A stretch of DNA of 64,000 bases from Bradyrhizobium sp. LMTR 3 (lineage in GTDB: Bacteria > Pseudomonadota > Alphaproteobacteria > Rhizobiales > Xanthobacteraceae): the NCBI RefSeq assembly GCF_001693485.1, contig NZ_MAXC01000046.1, forward strand, positions 248,001 to 312,000, in the 5' to 3' direction. Below the pieces are notes generated by a model. That model saw only the letters and a list, made by a program, of their open reading frames with translations. It made no database searches and was not told the DNA's origin. Positions 41,339-49,738 of this stretch are shown here, in pieces (positions within the stretch are counted from its first letter, which is position 1; the number at the start of each line of letters is the position of its first letter). Made by a program: the position numbers and the translations under genes.

Positions 41339-42532
41339 ATGAGACGCAAGTTCAACGCCGTATTGCTGGCTTGCGTCATCGCGACAGCGCCTCCCGCGAA
41401 AGACGCGGATGCACAGGCCGCACGTACGCAGCAAGAAGTTGCGCCTTTTCAGACCGTCGATTTCGATTGGGTCGACGCCTCCAGGGGGCGCCGGGTTCCT
41501 GCGCGCTTGTACTGGCCGGCCGCTGCGTCGTTCGGGCGGGTGCCGTTGATCGTGTTCTCGCATGGCATCGGGGGTACCAGAAATGGCTACACCTATCTTG
41601 CGAGACAATGGGCTGCGTACGGCATTGCGAGCCTGCATGTCCAGCATACCGGTAGCGACTCCGGGGTTTGGTTCGGCAATCCCTTTGGAGTCGTGAATCG
41701 TCTTCAGACCGCGGCCCAGGATGGCGAAGCGGCCGCGCGGGCCATCGACTTGCGCTTTGCGCTCGACAGCATTCTCTCAAGCGCGAGTCCGTATGCCGCC
41801 GTCATTGACCCCCGCCGGATTGTCGCCGCGGGACATTCGTACGGAGCCAACACCACACTACTGACGGTCGGCGCGCGGGTCATCCGTAACGGACGATGGG
41901 TCCAGTTCCGAGATCCGCGCTATCGGGCCGCGATCGTGATTTCTGCGCCACCGTTCTACGGCGAGAAAAATCTGGCTGGTGTGCTCGCCAATGTTACCGT
42001 TCCGACACTCCACGTAACGTCGACCGAGGATGTCATAAGAATTCCGGGCTTTTACTCGCCTGCCAGCGATCGCGTCGCAATCTTCAACGCCGTCGCCAAT
42101 CCTCGAAAACTGCTGGCCGTGTTTCAAGGTGGGTCTCACAGCATGTTCACTGACCGGCCTCTCGTCGGAGGCCCGGCGCTCAATCCGCGAGTCAAGGAGG
42201 CCACAGCAGAGTTGACGCTCGCTTTCCTTGATTACGCCTTCGCGGGCCAAGTGAACGGTTTGAGCCATTGGCACAGCACTTGGCAGAGCATTCTTGCCGA
42301 GCCCCCGGCAGCGATGATGGCCGCCACGACGCCCGCACAGAAGCTGTTGCAGCCGGCGACGGCAACCATCACCGAAGTAAGCGCCGAGGGGCGGATGGCG
42401 ATCGGCGAGGGCCGGGGTCCCGCTGCAGCGCGCTGTGCGCCGCGCCGCACGGGCTTTCTCATGGGCTCTGCTGCGTGGGCCAGCGGAAGCTGCACGGACC
42501 GGAATGGGACGGTGAACTATGGGCCAGGCTAG
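41339..42532 (+). CDS. exported alpha/beta hydrolase (PAF-acetylhydrolase/dienelactone-hydrolase-like)
   Basis: 397 residues with a weak signal peptide (residues 1-26, ending AQAA). The hydrolase core has the oxyanion segment VFSHGIGG, nucleophile elbow GHSYG at 165-169, an Asp in HVTSTEDVIRIPG and a His in GGSHSMFTD. It is likely a periplasmic esterase or lipase. The C-terminal 90 residues look like a separate segment with a Cys pair. It overlaps the following SDR gene by 14 bases, so both are made together. Confidence 0.8.
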   Translation: MRRKFNAVLLACVIATAPPAKDADAQAARTQQEVAPFQTVDFDWVDASRGRRVPARLYWPAAASFGRVPLIVFSHGIGGTRNGYTYLARQWAAYGIASLHVQHTGSDSGVWFGNPFGVVNRLQTAAQDGEAAARAIDLRFALDSILSSASPYAAVIDPRRIVAAGHSYGANTTLLTVGARVIRNGRWVQFRDPRYRAAIVISAPPFYGEKNLAGVLANVTVPTLHVTSTEDVIRIPGFYSPASDRVAIFNAVANPRKLLAVFQGGSHSMFTDRPLVGGPALNPRVKEATAELTLAFLDYAFAGQVNGLSHWHSTWQSILAEPPAAMMAATTPAQKLLQPATATITEVSAEGRMAIGEGRGPAAARCAPRRTGFLMGSAAWASGSCTDRNGTVNYGPG

Positions 42533-43430
42533 ACCGCAGCGCGTTGTTGTCATGACGGGAGCCACGTCCGGGCTTGGCGCGCACGCGCTCGCGCAAATCG
42601 TCGCCCAGTCCAACACACGCGTGTTCGTAGGAGCCCGCGGCAGCGGACGAACGGTGCCGGAGGGCGTCGAGGTCCTTCCGCTCGAACTCGCGTCGCTCGC
42701 CAACGTCCGCGCATTTGCAGATGCGCTGACACGCCGGCTCGGGGATACCCGGATTAACTTGCTGGTGCTCAATGCCGGCCTCCATGGTTCCAACGCCAAG
42801 CAGCGCAGTGCAGACGGCTATGGTCTGACCTTCGCGGTGAACCACCTTGCCCACTATCTGCTGGCCCAGCTCCTGCTGCCGCATATGGCCGAGCATAGCC
42901 GCCTGGTGATCACCTCGAGCAACATGCACAATCCTCCGTTCAAGCGAATCGCGCCCAAGTCGCTCGACTTGCAGGAATGGGCCCACCCGACCCCGAATGG
43001 TTCTGGCGCGGGCATACGCTCCTACACGGCTTCAAAGCTGTGCAACATGATGACGGCGCTCTCCTTGGCCCGGCTCGACGAGGTGAAGGTCCGCCAGATA
43101 AACGTCGTTGCTTTCAATCCCGGACTTACTGGCGGCGTTGCAGGTCGTGACGCCTCGGCCTTGCAGAGAGCGTTTGTCAAAGCTCTGACGCGTACGGTTT
43201 TTCCTCTCATTGGCCTTTTCCGTCCCGAGTTCGTCATGAACACACCGGAGCACTCCGGAAACATGCTCGCCAACGTAGCTCTTGGTGCAATCAGCCCGCC
43301 GCCTGGCCGAATCTACGTCTCCCTGGTCAAGGGCGAACCGACATTTCCCGATCCCTCGGAATTGGCGCGAAGCCAAGAGGCGCAGGACCGGCTTTGGCGC
43401 GAGAGCGCAGCGATGCTCGGCATCGAATAA
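42519..43430 (+). CDS. short-chain dehydrogenase/reductase
   Basis: 303-residue NAD(P)-dependent SDR. Cofactor motif TGATSGLG is at residues 13-20, LVLNAG follows, and the catalytic Tyr-x-x-x-Lys is YTASK. NHLAHYLLAQLLLPHM is the classical NHL segment. It resembles the retinol-dehydrogenase/protochlorophyllide-reductase-like branch. It overlaps the hydrolase gene by 14 bases and shares its operator-controlled promoter, so a two-step hydrolysis then oxidation or reduction of one substrate is plausible. Confidence 0.9.
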   Translation: MGQARPQRVVVMTGATSGLGAHALAQIVAQSNTRVFVGARGSGRTVPEGVEVLPLELASLANVRAFADALTRRLGDTRINLLVLNAGLHGSNAKQRSADGYGLTFAVNHLAHYLLAQLLLPHMAEHSRLVITSSNMHNPPFKRIAPKSLDLQEWAHPTPNGSGAGIRSYTASKLCNMMTALSLARLDEVKVRQINVVAFNPGLTGGVAGRDASALQRAFVKALTRTVFPLIGLFRPEFVMNTPEHSGNMLANVALGAISPPPGRIYVSLVKGEPTFPDPSELARSQEAQDRLWRESAAMLGIE

Positions 43431-43523
43431 GAGGCGATCCACGAAATGCAGATGGGGCACGCGCCGTGATGATCACGGCAAGAGCCCGGCTGCTTAAGGC
43501 AAATCAATGAAGAAAGGAAAACC

Positions 43524-43874
43524 ATGAAAACACATCTCAGGCTCGCGATGGCCGCCGTCGCAGTCCTTGCCGCAATCCCTGCGCTCGCTGCGGAGCGGTT
43601 CCTGCCAGCACAGAAGGCAACAGCCATGATCGCCGACGGCGCTCCGTGGTCAGCCAATGCGCCGAATGGCAGGAGCTTCAAACTCACCCTCAACAAGGAC
43701 GGCACTGGAGGCGTGCAGGGGACCCTGTTTTCGCAGTCCGTTACGTGGTCGGTCAAAGGCGACGCGATGTGTCTCTCCGGCACTATGATGTCAAAGTGCC
43801 TTCGCTTCCAGGAAGTTGCTGGAGGCTTCCAGGCTTGGGAAGGTGATAAACCTGACCTGAAGCTTAGCCGCTAA
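43524..43874 (+). CDS. small exported protein, unknown
   Basis: 116 residues with a clear signal peptide (RLAMAAVAVLAAIPALAA). The 95-residue mature domain is beta-rich (SFKLTLNKDGTGGVQGTLF, VTWSVKGDAMCLSG) with two Cys residues. The strand pattern is that of small periplasmic proteins of the lipocalin-like DUF type. It follows the SDR by 93 bases in the same direction and is followed by a nested hairpin. No family recognised. Confidence 0.65.
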   Translation: MKTHLRLAMAAVAVLAAIPALAAERFLPAQKATAMIADGAPWSANAPNGRSFKLTLNKDGTGGVQGTLFSQSVTWSVKGDAMCLSGTMMSKCLRFQEVAGGFQAWEGDKPDLKLSR

Positions 43875-43884
43875 GGTTTCGGGA

Positions 43885-43930
43885 TGGGGCGGCAGTGCTC
43901 GTTAGCACGACAGCAGCCTTGGCCGCCCCA
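43885..43930 (+). terminator. nested hairpin after the hydrolase-SDR operon
   Basis: TGGGGCGGC (43885-43893) pairs with GCCGCCCCA (43922-43930), and a GTGCT/AGCAC hairpin lies inside. No T-run follows, so termination is uncertain. Confidence 0.45.
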
Positions 43931-44049
43931 CACACCCTGTCGCCGAAAACAGGGAGTCACGATCTTCCGCGACCGCGCGTCGCTTAGACGCTTCGATTTG
44001 GAAGTGCACGCCAGCTCCTCCTCCTGATCAACAACGTCGAGTTATTCAG

Positions 44050-44679
44050 ATGAAAATTGCGTTTACGAAAAAGGTTCATGAATACGATGACGTTTACTCG
44101 TTCTTCTTCGAAGCGACCGGCGTCAACTACAAGGCTGGGCAGTACACTCACTTGGCAGCCGGCGGGTTATTGGACCTTTCGATCCGCGAGATGTCCTTCG
44201 CTTCAGTTCCCGGGGATCCTGAGGTCATGTTCAGCATGCATGTTGGATCAAAGAGCAAATTCAAGGAAAGGATGAGCGCGCTCAATCCAGGCGACAGGAT
44301 CAGGCTCTTTGGTACAGGCGCGCACGTCGCGCTGCCCGAAACAGGAAGCGGCGGCTTGGTTTTCATAGCGGGCGGCGTGGGGATGACGCCCTTCCGCTCC
44401 ATGATCATTGAAGCACGCAAGAGAGGCAATCATGACATTGCTTTGGTCCAGGTGCAGCGAGGCGACTTCCTGTATCGCAAGGAGCTTGAGCCCCTTGTAT
44501 CGGAGTACAGCCCCGTCTGCCGGGACGCGTTCGCGGGCGCGCTTACGAAGGTAGCAAGGGAGTATGGTGATTCGATCTTCTATGTATGCGGATCAAGCGG
44601 ACTCATCGCGTTCACCGTTATGTCCCTCAAAAAGGCCGGCGTTCAGAAAGACAAAATAAAGATAGAAAGTTACAAGTAG
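44050..44679 (+). CDS. FNR-type FAD/NAD(P)H oxidoreductase
   Basis: 209 residues covering both domains of a ferredoxin-NADP-reductase-like flavoprotein. FAD-binding residues are in KAGQYTHLA and the following IREMSFAS, which replaces the usual RxYS. The NAD(P) motif is AGGVGMTPFRS, and the closing VCGSSGLI is the CG-type segment. There is no iron-sulfur or globin domain, so it is a stand-alone reductase. It is in the same direction as the SDR operon but 175 bases after it. The electron acceptor is unknown. Confidence 0.85.
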   Translation: MKIAFTKKVHEYDDVYSFFFEATGVNYKAGQYTHLAAGGLLDLSIREMSFASVPGDPEVMFSMHVGSKSKFKERMSALNPGDRIRLFGTGAHVALPETGSGGLVFIAGGVGMTPFRSMIIEARKRGNHDIALVQVQRGDFLYRKELEPLVSEYSPVCRDAFAGALTKVAREYGDSIFYVCGSSGLIAFTVMSLKKAGVQKDKIKIESYK

Positions 44680-44722
44680 GATTCGAAAACGCCGGCTCGG
44701 CGCTAGGGAGTGGAAGCAATAC

Positions 44723-45709
44723 TCAGCGCGAGAGGATCAGGCCCTTGCTGGTGATGACCACCCAGCGGCCATCCTGCTTGCGAATGGCATCGACACGGCC
44801 GAGGCCGGGTACGGGGTCGCCAGCATAGACCTCATATATGCCGCCGCGGCTCTCGATAAGTGCGCTGCCGTTGACGACGTCCCGCAATACCCAACCTTCG
44901 ACCGTCGGCAGCCGCGCAATTTCGGGCTTGGGCGAAGTCAAAGGAGAACGTGCGGCGGCGGTGGGTATCAACCCGTTCACGTCCTTTACGGGAGCCGGCG
45001 CGGCAGCAGCCATCGTCGCCGATGCCTGGGCGGCGCGAAGCTTCTCGACGGTTTCGCTGAGCTTTGCGAGTTTCGTGGCAGAGTCGGCCTGCGCTCTCTC
45101 GATCTTGTCCAGCCGGTCGCCGGCCCTGTTGGATCGGTTGATGTCCCCCTCGGCAGCATGTTCGATGCTCCTCTTCAGCGTGGCGATATCGGCATCGATC
45201 CGCGCTGCAAAGCCCTCCAGCGGATGGCCTTTCGCCGGCGCACCCGAAGCGGTCTCCACCGTGATCAACTTTCCAATGCCTGCGGTTGCCAGCGCCCCGC
45301 CGAACGCACCCGCTATTGTGGACGCCACCAGTACGGCGGCAACCGCCCCGAAACGGCGTTTGCCGGGCGATGGCTCTGCTGACCCAGACTTTGCGTCGGC
45401 GCCGAGACGGTCGCCAGGCAAGAGTATCGTCACGTTACCGGAGAAGCGCGGTGCTTCCTGTTTTCCGGCGTCGACCGGGGGAGCTTCGCCCCCTGAGGCC
45501 TCAGGGATTGGCGCTTCAATCTCGATGGTCTCCGGCTCGCGCGCGTCTGGCTTTGGTGAAGTTTCTTCCTGATCGGGCGACACTCTCGTTGTCTCCACGT
45601 CATCTGAGGCAGCCGCCGGCGCGCCGGGTGCCGGCATGCCAGGAGCGGCGGGGCCGGCGCCAAGGATCACAGTTTCACCGCTGGCAGGCTGGGATTGCTG
45701 ATCACTCAT
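44723..45709 (-). CDS. membrane-anchored coiled-coil protein, unknown
   Basis: 328 residues. A long Pro/Glu/Ala-rich cytoplasmic part (1-115) precedes one membrane helix (VAAVLVASTIAGAFGGALAT), a coiled coil (about 165-215) and a compact C-terminal domain (VEGWVLRDVVNGSALIESRG, DPVPGLGRVDAIRKQDGRW). This layout is common in Bradyrhizobium-type genomes and suggests a periplasmic domain tethered to the inner membrane. ATG 45709 has GGAGAG upstream. An operator lies 31 bases before the start. Confidence 0.72.
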   Translation of the reverse strand: MSDQQSQPASGETVILGAGPAAPGMPAPGAPAAASDDVETTRVSPDQEETSPKPDAREPETIEIEAPIPEASGGEAPPVDAGKQEAPRFSGNVTILLPGDRLGADAKSGSAEPSPGKRRFGAVAAVLVASTIAGAFGGALATAGIGKLITVETASGAPAKGHPLEGFAARIDADIATLKRSIEHAAEGDINRSNRAGDRLDKIERAQADSATKLAKLSETVEKLRAAQASATMAAAAPAPVKDVNGLIPTAAARSPLTSPKPEIARLPTVEGWVLRDVVNGSALIESRGGIYEVYAGDPVPGLGRVDAIRKQDGRWVVITSKGLILSR

Positions 45710-45740
45710 CACGACTCTCCGGGAATGAACGTCGCTATTA

Positions 45741-45758
45741 GTAGAGTAATCAATCTAT
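45741..45758. promoter_or_regulatory. operator site 3 (membrane coiled-coil gene)
   Basis: GTAGA-GTAATCAA-TCTAT; four of five bases in the left arm and all five in the right match. It is 31 bases upstream of the minus-strand start. Confidence 0.75.
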
Positions 45759-45809
45759 CTATGGGAAATGTGTTCCTATAACGGCACCTGCCGCGCGCTG
45801 TGCCGACCC

Positions 45810-46433
45810 TCAATAGATCAGGAGAGGCGTTTGCCCGATGTACTGAGGTGACTTGGCCTGCGAAAGCATGAAGTCGGCAACGTCGGTACGTGAAATCTTG
45901 CCGCCGCGGATGCCGGTTAAGTCAGTGAGCGCGCGATAATGCCCCGTGTGCGGGCCATTGGTCAGGAAGCCGGGGCGCACGATGATCCAACGGGAAAGGT
46001 TCGATGTGATGATCCGTTCCTGCTGATCCTTGTCGGCATACATCCTGCGCAGGACAATCGGCATAAATAGGTAGTCGTACAAAAGGCCGCCGTGTCCTCT
46101 GCTATCGCCGCTTCCAATACCGGTGACGGCGATCAGCAATTGTTCGGGCTTCAGCACTTTCGCGAGATTCTCGGCGCAGCGTGAGAACATGGATATCTTC
46201 TGGGTGACGTTGGTCGTGCCCAGGCAATCACAAACGACATCCTGCCCCTCCGCGACCTTCGCGATAGCATCGGGGTCCTGGGCATCGCCTGCGACGATGC
46301 GCAGGTTTGCGTGGCTCAGTGGCATGCGTCGGGGCGTCCGGGCGAGCGCCGTGACGTCATGGCCATCGGCCAGAGCCGCCTGGGCCATCGCCAGCCCAAT
46401 GCCGCGGGTCGCGCCGATGATGGCGATTTTCAT
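45810..46433 (-). CDS. NAD(P)-binding protein of the atypical SDR type
   Basis: 207 residues with the N-terminal Rossmann motif IIGATRGIGLAMAQAAL. The late WIIVRPGFLTNGP is typical of NmrA/SDR_a5-like NAD(P)H-binding proteins. The catalytic Tyr-Lys pair of classical SDRs is not obvious, so it may act as a redox sensor or flavin-type reductase. It sits opposite the DUF3108 gene, with two operators in between, suggesting divergent control. Length is normal. Confidence 0.83.
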   Translation of the reverse strand: MKIAIIGATRGIGLAMAQAALADGHDVTALARTPRRMPLSHANLRIVAGDAQDPDAIAKVAEGQDVVCDCLGTTNVTQKISMFSRCAENLAKVLKPEQLLIAVTGIGSGDSRGHGGLLYDYLFMPIVLRRMYADKDQQERIITSNLSRWIIVRPGFLTNGPHTGHYRALTDLTGIRGGKISRTDVADFMLSQAKSPQYIGQTPLLIY

Positions 46434-46551
46434 GGGATATCTCCTGAATATGTGGGGCGAGCGCCGGCGCCGACCTGGCGGCCCGTACTGTCGCGCCGAT
46501 GTCCTAAGTGGACTGGACTAGTGGTCTGGTCAGAGTGACGCATAGCAAAAA

Positions 46552-46569
46552 ATAGAGCAATCTGTCTAT
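46552..46569. promoter_or_regulatory. operator site 4 (NAD(P)-binding gene side)
   Basis: ATAGA-GCAATCTG-TCTAT; both 5-base arms are perfect. It lies 119 bases upstream of the minus-strand start and 75 bases upstream of the DUF3108 start. Confidence 0.78.
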
Positions 46570-46606
46570 CATTGGCGTTGCCATTCTGTGACCACATTGA
46601 TAATAG

Positions 46607-46624
46607 ATAGAGCGAATACTCTAA
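46607..46624. promoter_or_regulatory. operator site 5 (DUF3108 gene side)
   Basis: ATAGA-GCGAATAC-TCTAA; one mismatch in the right arm. It ends 19 bases before the DUF3108 GTG start, next to its ribosome site. Confidence 0.72.
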
Positions 46625-46643
46625 TTATCAAGGAGGGTCGATC

Positions 46644-47525
46644 GTGGAGTCGGACGTGGCAGGCGGGTGCGACAGGGGAGGGGATTCCGCTCAGTGCAAG
46701 GCCGCCGCGGCGATCCGGTTTGCGGTTACGTTATGCCGGGCCATCGCTATTTTTCTTTTGACCCATGTACCTTCCGCTGCCGCGGACAGCGACATACGGG
46801 CCAGGTATGAGGTCACGCTCGCCGGCCTCACCATTGCGCGGGCCGACTCGGTGATCGCAGTACGTGGCAACACCTATTCGATCCGGGTCAGCTATCGGAC
46901 TTCTGGCGCGGCGCACCTGATGGGATCAGCGACTGGCGAGGCGGTGTCGAGCGGTGTTTACAAGAGTGGCCGCCTCGTTCCGACCCTGTTCAATCTCGAT
47001 CACAAGGGTAGCCGACGGGCGCAAAAGGTTAACCTCGTGATGGCGGATGGTGCCGTCAATGCAATGACCATCGATCCTCCGATCACGGCGGGGTCTCGAG
47101 GCCCCCCGATCACGCCGGAGCATCTGAAGAATATCGTCGATCCCGTGAGCGCTCTCTTGGCACCCGCTCTCACTGCCAACGGGAGGGGAGAAGTCGGCAT
47201 TTGCGATCGTACGGTCCAGATCTTCGACGGCTTGCGCCGATTTAACTTGGTCCTGAAAACGAAAGAAGCGCGCACGATGGCTCAGGGCCCGTATGTGGGG
47301 CCGCTCGTGGGATGTCAGTTGCAGATCGCGCCCATCGCAGGAGAAGTCGCCGGTGAGAGCAGTGCTGAGGGCAGGCCGCCGAACAGAATGCTCGGCGAGA
47401 CGGAATTGACGTTCGGGCTCGCGAATGAGCAGAAGATTTACATCCCTGTCTCGCTGTCGGCAAAGATAGGTTACGCGACACTCGCGGTGCGGCTCACGCA
47501 ATTTACAAACGCGGCATCAAACTAA
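46644..47525 (+). CDS. DUF3108 family exported protein
   Basis: 293 residues from a GTG with AAGGAGGG upstream. An internal hydrophobic segment (FAVTLCRAIAIFLLTHVPSA) serves as signal peptide after a 25-residue leader. The mature protein has the DUF3108 beta-sheet pattern: RARYEVTLAGLTIARADSVI, TSGAAHLMGSATGEAVSSG, and FDGLRRFNLVL. The C-terminal part mentions a target-like fold seen in lipoprotein-carrier-like proteins. Function unknown, probably periplasmic. Confidence 0.75.
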   Translation: MESDVAGGCDRGGDSAQCKAAAAIRFAVTLCRAIAIFLLTHVPSAAADSDIRARYEVTLAGLTIARADSVIAVRGNTYSIRVSYRTSGAAHLMGSATGEAVSSGVYKSGRLVPTLFNLDHKGSRRAQKVNLVMADGAVNAMTIDPPITAGSRGPPITPEHLKNIVDPVSALLAPALTANGRGEVGICDRTVQIFDGLRRFNLVLKTKEARTMAQGPYVGPLVGCQLQIAPIAGEVAGESSAEGRPPNRMLGETELTFGLANEQKIYIPVSLSAKIGYATLAVRLTQFTNAASN

Positions 47526-47572
47526 GCCCGAGGCCGAATCCCGACTCCGGCATGAACAGGCTTGATAAATAG

Positions 47573-47590
47573 ACAGAGCAATCGATCATA
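47573..47590. promoter_or_regulatory. operator site 6 (MBL gene)
   Basis: ACAGA-GCAATCGA-TCATA; each arm departs from the consensus but the GCAATC core is kept. It is 25 bases upstream of the MBL start. Confidence 0.6.
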
Positions 47591-47614
47591 GTTCTATCGA
47601 GAACGGAGCTTCTT

Positions 47615-48743
47615 TTGGACGGTATTACAGACCCCGAGCACCTGCGACCTGCAGCGAGTGAGGACCGCGGCGAGAAGGCGCATGGACTGCCTTCTCAGGA
47701 ATTGCCCGTGCAGGGTGGTTTGCGCGGGGCGTCCGGTGCGTGGCCGCTCTCGGATCACTTTGACGGGCAGCGCTTCCACAATCCTACCCTTCCAAGAGGA
47801 TTTGCTCCGCGCATATCAAGCGCGTGGCGAATGGTTTTTGAAGGGCGCAGTCGGTGGCCTACCTCTGTAGAAAACACGGCAGCACGCGGACTGAACGCGA
47901 TGCGCCATACCGGTGATATCGCCGTAACGTTCGTGAACCACGCGACATTCCTGATTCAGTGCGCCGGTCTGAACATTCTGAGCGATCCGATTTGGTCGCT
48001 CCGTGCAAGCCCGGTCGGGTGGTTCGGCCCGAAACGGGTGAGAGAGCCCGGCTTGGCGCTTGATGATCTGCCGCCGATTGACGTCATTCTCATCAGCCAC
48101 AATCACTACGATCATCTGGATATAGGGACGTTGCGTCGCCTTCACGCGAAGTTCTCCCCGGTTGTGCTGGTGGCGGCCGGCGATCGCGATCTGGTGCGGT
48201 CTGTCGGGTTTACACACGTCCACGAGTTTGACTGGTGGGAAGACTTCGAGATCGGGCCGGGCTGCAAGGTGACCTTTGCGCCGACCCAGCATTTTTCGGC
48301 GCGCGGAATCCGGGATCGTCAAAGAAGTCTATGGGGCAGCTATCTGATCCAGGACGGCGATCGGCGCGTCTATTTTGGCGGCGATAGCGGCTATTCCCAC
48401 CCACTTCTCGGACATCAGGAGAAGACTGGGGTCTCCCGACATCGCGCTGTTGGGGATCGGTTCCTACGAGCCGCGGTGGTTCATGACGCCGATGCATATG
48501 AATCCCGCCGAAGCCGTCCAGGCGCACCTGGATCTTGGCGCGAGCCAAAGCATCGGGATGCATCACGGGACGTTTCAGATGTCCTCCGAAGCGATCGATC
48601 AACCGCTGTTGGACCTGGCAACCGCCATAAAGGCGACAGGCTTAGACGAGGGCGCATTCATCACGCTTCAGGAGGGTGAGACCCGGGTCTATCGCGCGAC
48701 CGAAGTCCAACGGCAGAGACTGTCCGCCTTGAGTCCAGGTTGA
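47615..48743 (+). pseudogene. MBL-fold metallohydrolase (NAPE-PLD-like), frameshifted
   Basis: The first frame has HATFLIQCAGLNILSDPIWS, ISHNHYDHLD (metal motif), APTQHFSARG and YFGGDSGYS, as in N-acyl-phosphatidylethanolamine phospholipase D-like hydrolases. After GYS (near 48398) the family sequence continues one frame away as HFSDIRRRLGSPDIALLGIG, MTPMHMNPAEAV and GMHHGTFQ. An extra base in the CCCACCC run is the likely cause. TTG start with GGAG upstream. If the base is a sequencing error, the gene is intact and of normal length (about 375 aa). Confidence 0.8.
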
Positions 48744-48748
48744 AAGAA

Positions 48749-49606
48749 ATGAAATCCAGTCGAGCGGCGACGCTTATAACAGCATTGTCCCTACTGACGG
48801 CGGGATGCGCGACGGCGCCGCTCGATCGGGCGGGCTCTCTTGCGACCTACGACAATCTGAAAACATCGGACGGTGTTCTGACAAAATCTGTCGTTCACGT
48901 CGACAAGGATGACGTCCTGGCTGCCAAGACAGTGCGGATCGCTGAAACGCGCTTCTCTACCGCGGCGGTGGCCGGAGCTTCATTCACGGAAGATCAGCGC
49001 CGGCTTATGGGCAATGCCGTCGATCGGGCATTGTGTTTTGGACTGAGCGACCGGTTCCAGATCGTCGGCTCTACAGACCCGGCCGACCTGGTCGTCCACG
49101 CGGTTATCACTCGTGCAGCGCCGACGGACCCCACTGCCGCGGGCGCGTCCAAGGTTGTGTCCGTCGTGCCGTCCATTCTCCTTCCTGGCGTGCCGGTGCC
49201 GGTTCCGCGCATTCCAATCGGACTGGGCAGCTTGTCGGTAGAAGCGGAAGCTCGCGATCCACGAGGGAGACAAAAGGCGGCCATAGTTTGGGGGCGCGGC
49301 GCGAATTCCTTCACCAGTGCAGGCAGGGTATCGACCGATGGCGATGCCTATGACCTTGCAGGAGCATTTGGTGCTGACTTCAGCAAATTGCTTGTAACCG
49401 GCAGCACGCCTTTTGGGGCCGGGCCATCTCTGCCATCGGCGCAGAGCCTGAACACAGCTTTGGGTGGAGCGCCCAAACAAGTCGCGTGCGAGGCCTTTGG
49501 CAGGAGCCCAGGCGTTGCTGGAATGATCGGTGAGAGAATCGGGCTTCCGCCGGATTGGACCGACAAGGGTGGCGCTGCGCCACCAGCCCAGGCAGCCAAC
49601 CAGTGA
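48749..49606 (+). CDS. DUF3313-like lipoprotein
   Basis: 285 residues. A lipobox (LLTAGC) follows a signal peptide, so it is a lipid-anchored protein. The mature domain opens with GSLATYDNLKTSDGVLTKS, matching the DUF3313 family of outer-membrane lipoproteins of unknown function; the C-terminal 60 residues (Pro/Gly-rich) are not family-typical. ATG 48749 is used, with a TTG 9 bases before as alternative. It is 6 bases after the damaged MBL gene and likely shares its transcript. Confidence 0.75.
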   Translation: MKSSRAATLITALSLLTAGCATAPLDRAGSLATYDNLKTSDGVLTKSVVHVDKDDVLAAKTVRIAETRFSTAAVAGASFTEDQRRLMGNAVDRALCFGLSDRFQIVGSTDPADLVVHAVITRAAPTDPTAAGASKVVSVVPSILLPGVPVPVPRIPIGLGSLSVEAEARDPRGRQKAAIVWGRGANSFTSAGRVSTDGDAYDLAGAFGADFSKLLVTGSTPFGAGPSLPSAQSLNTALGGAPKQVACEAFGRSPGVAGMIGERIGLPPDWTDKGGAAPPAQAANQ

Positions 49607-49706
49607 GAATCTTGTTGGCCGCTGCGATGCGCCAGCAGGCGGATTTTCCATAGCATCATTAAGCGAGCTGCTGCGGCGCGTTGACTTCAAAGATCGCGTT
49701 CATTAA

Positions 49707-49724
49707 ATAGAGTAATCAATCTAA
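49707..49724. promoter_or_regulatory. operator site 7 (RND efflux operon)
   Basis: ATAGA-GTAATCAA-TCTAA; same centre as site 3, one mismatch in the right arm. It ends 4 bases before the ribosome site of the adaptor gene. Confidence 0.75.
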
Positions 49725-49738
49725 TAAAGGAGAAGCGT

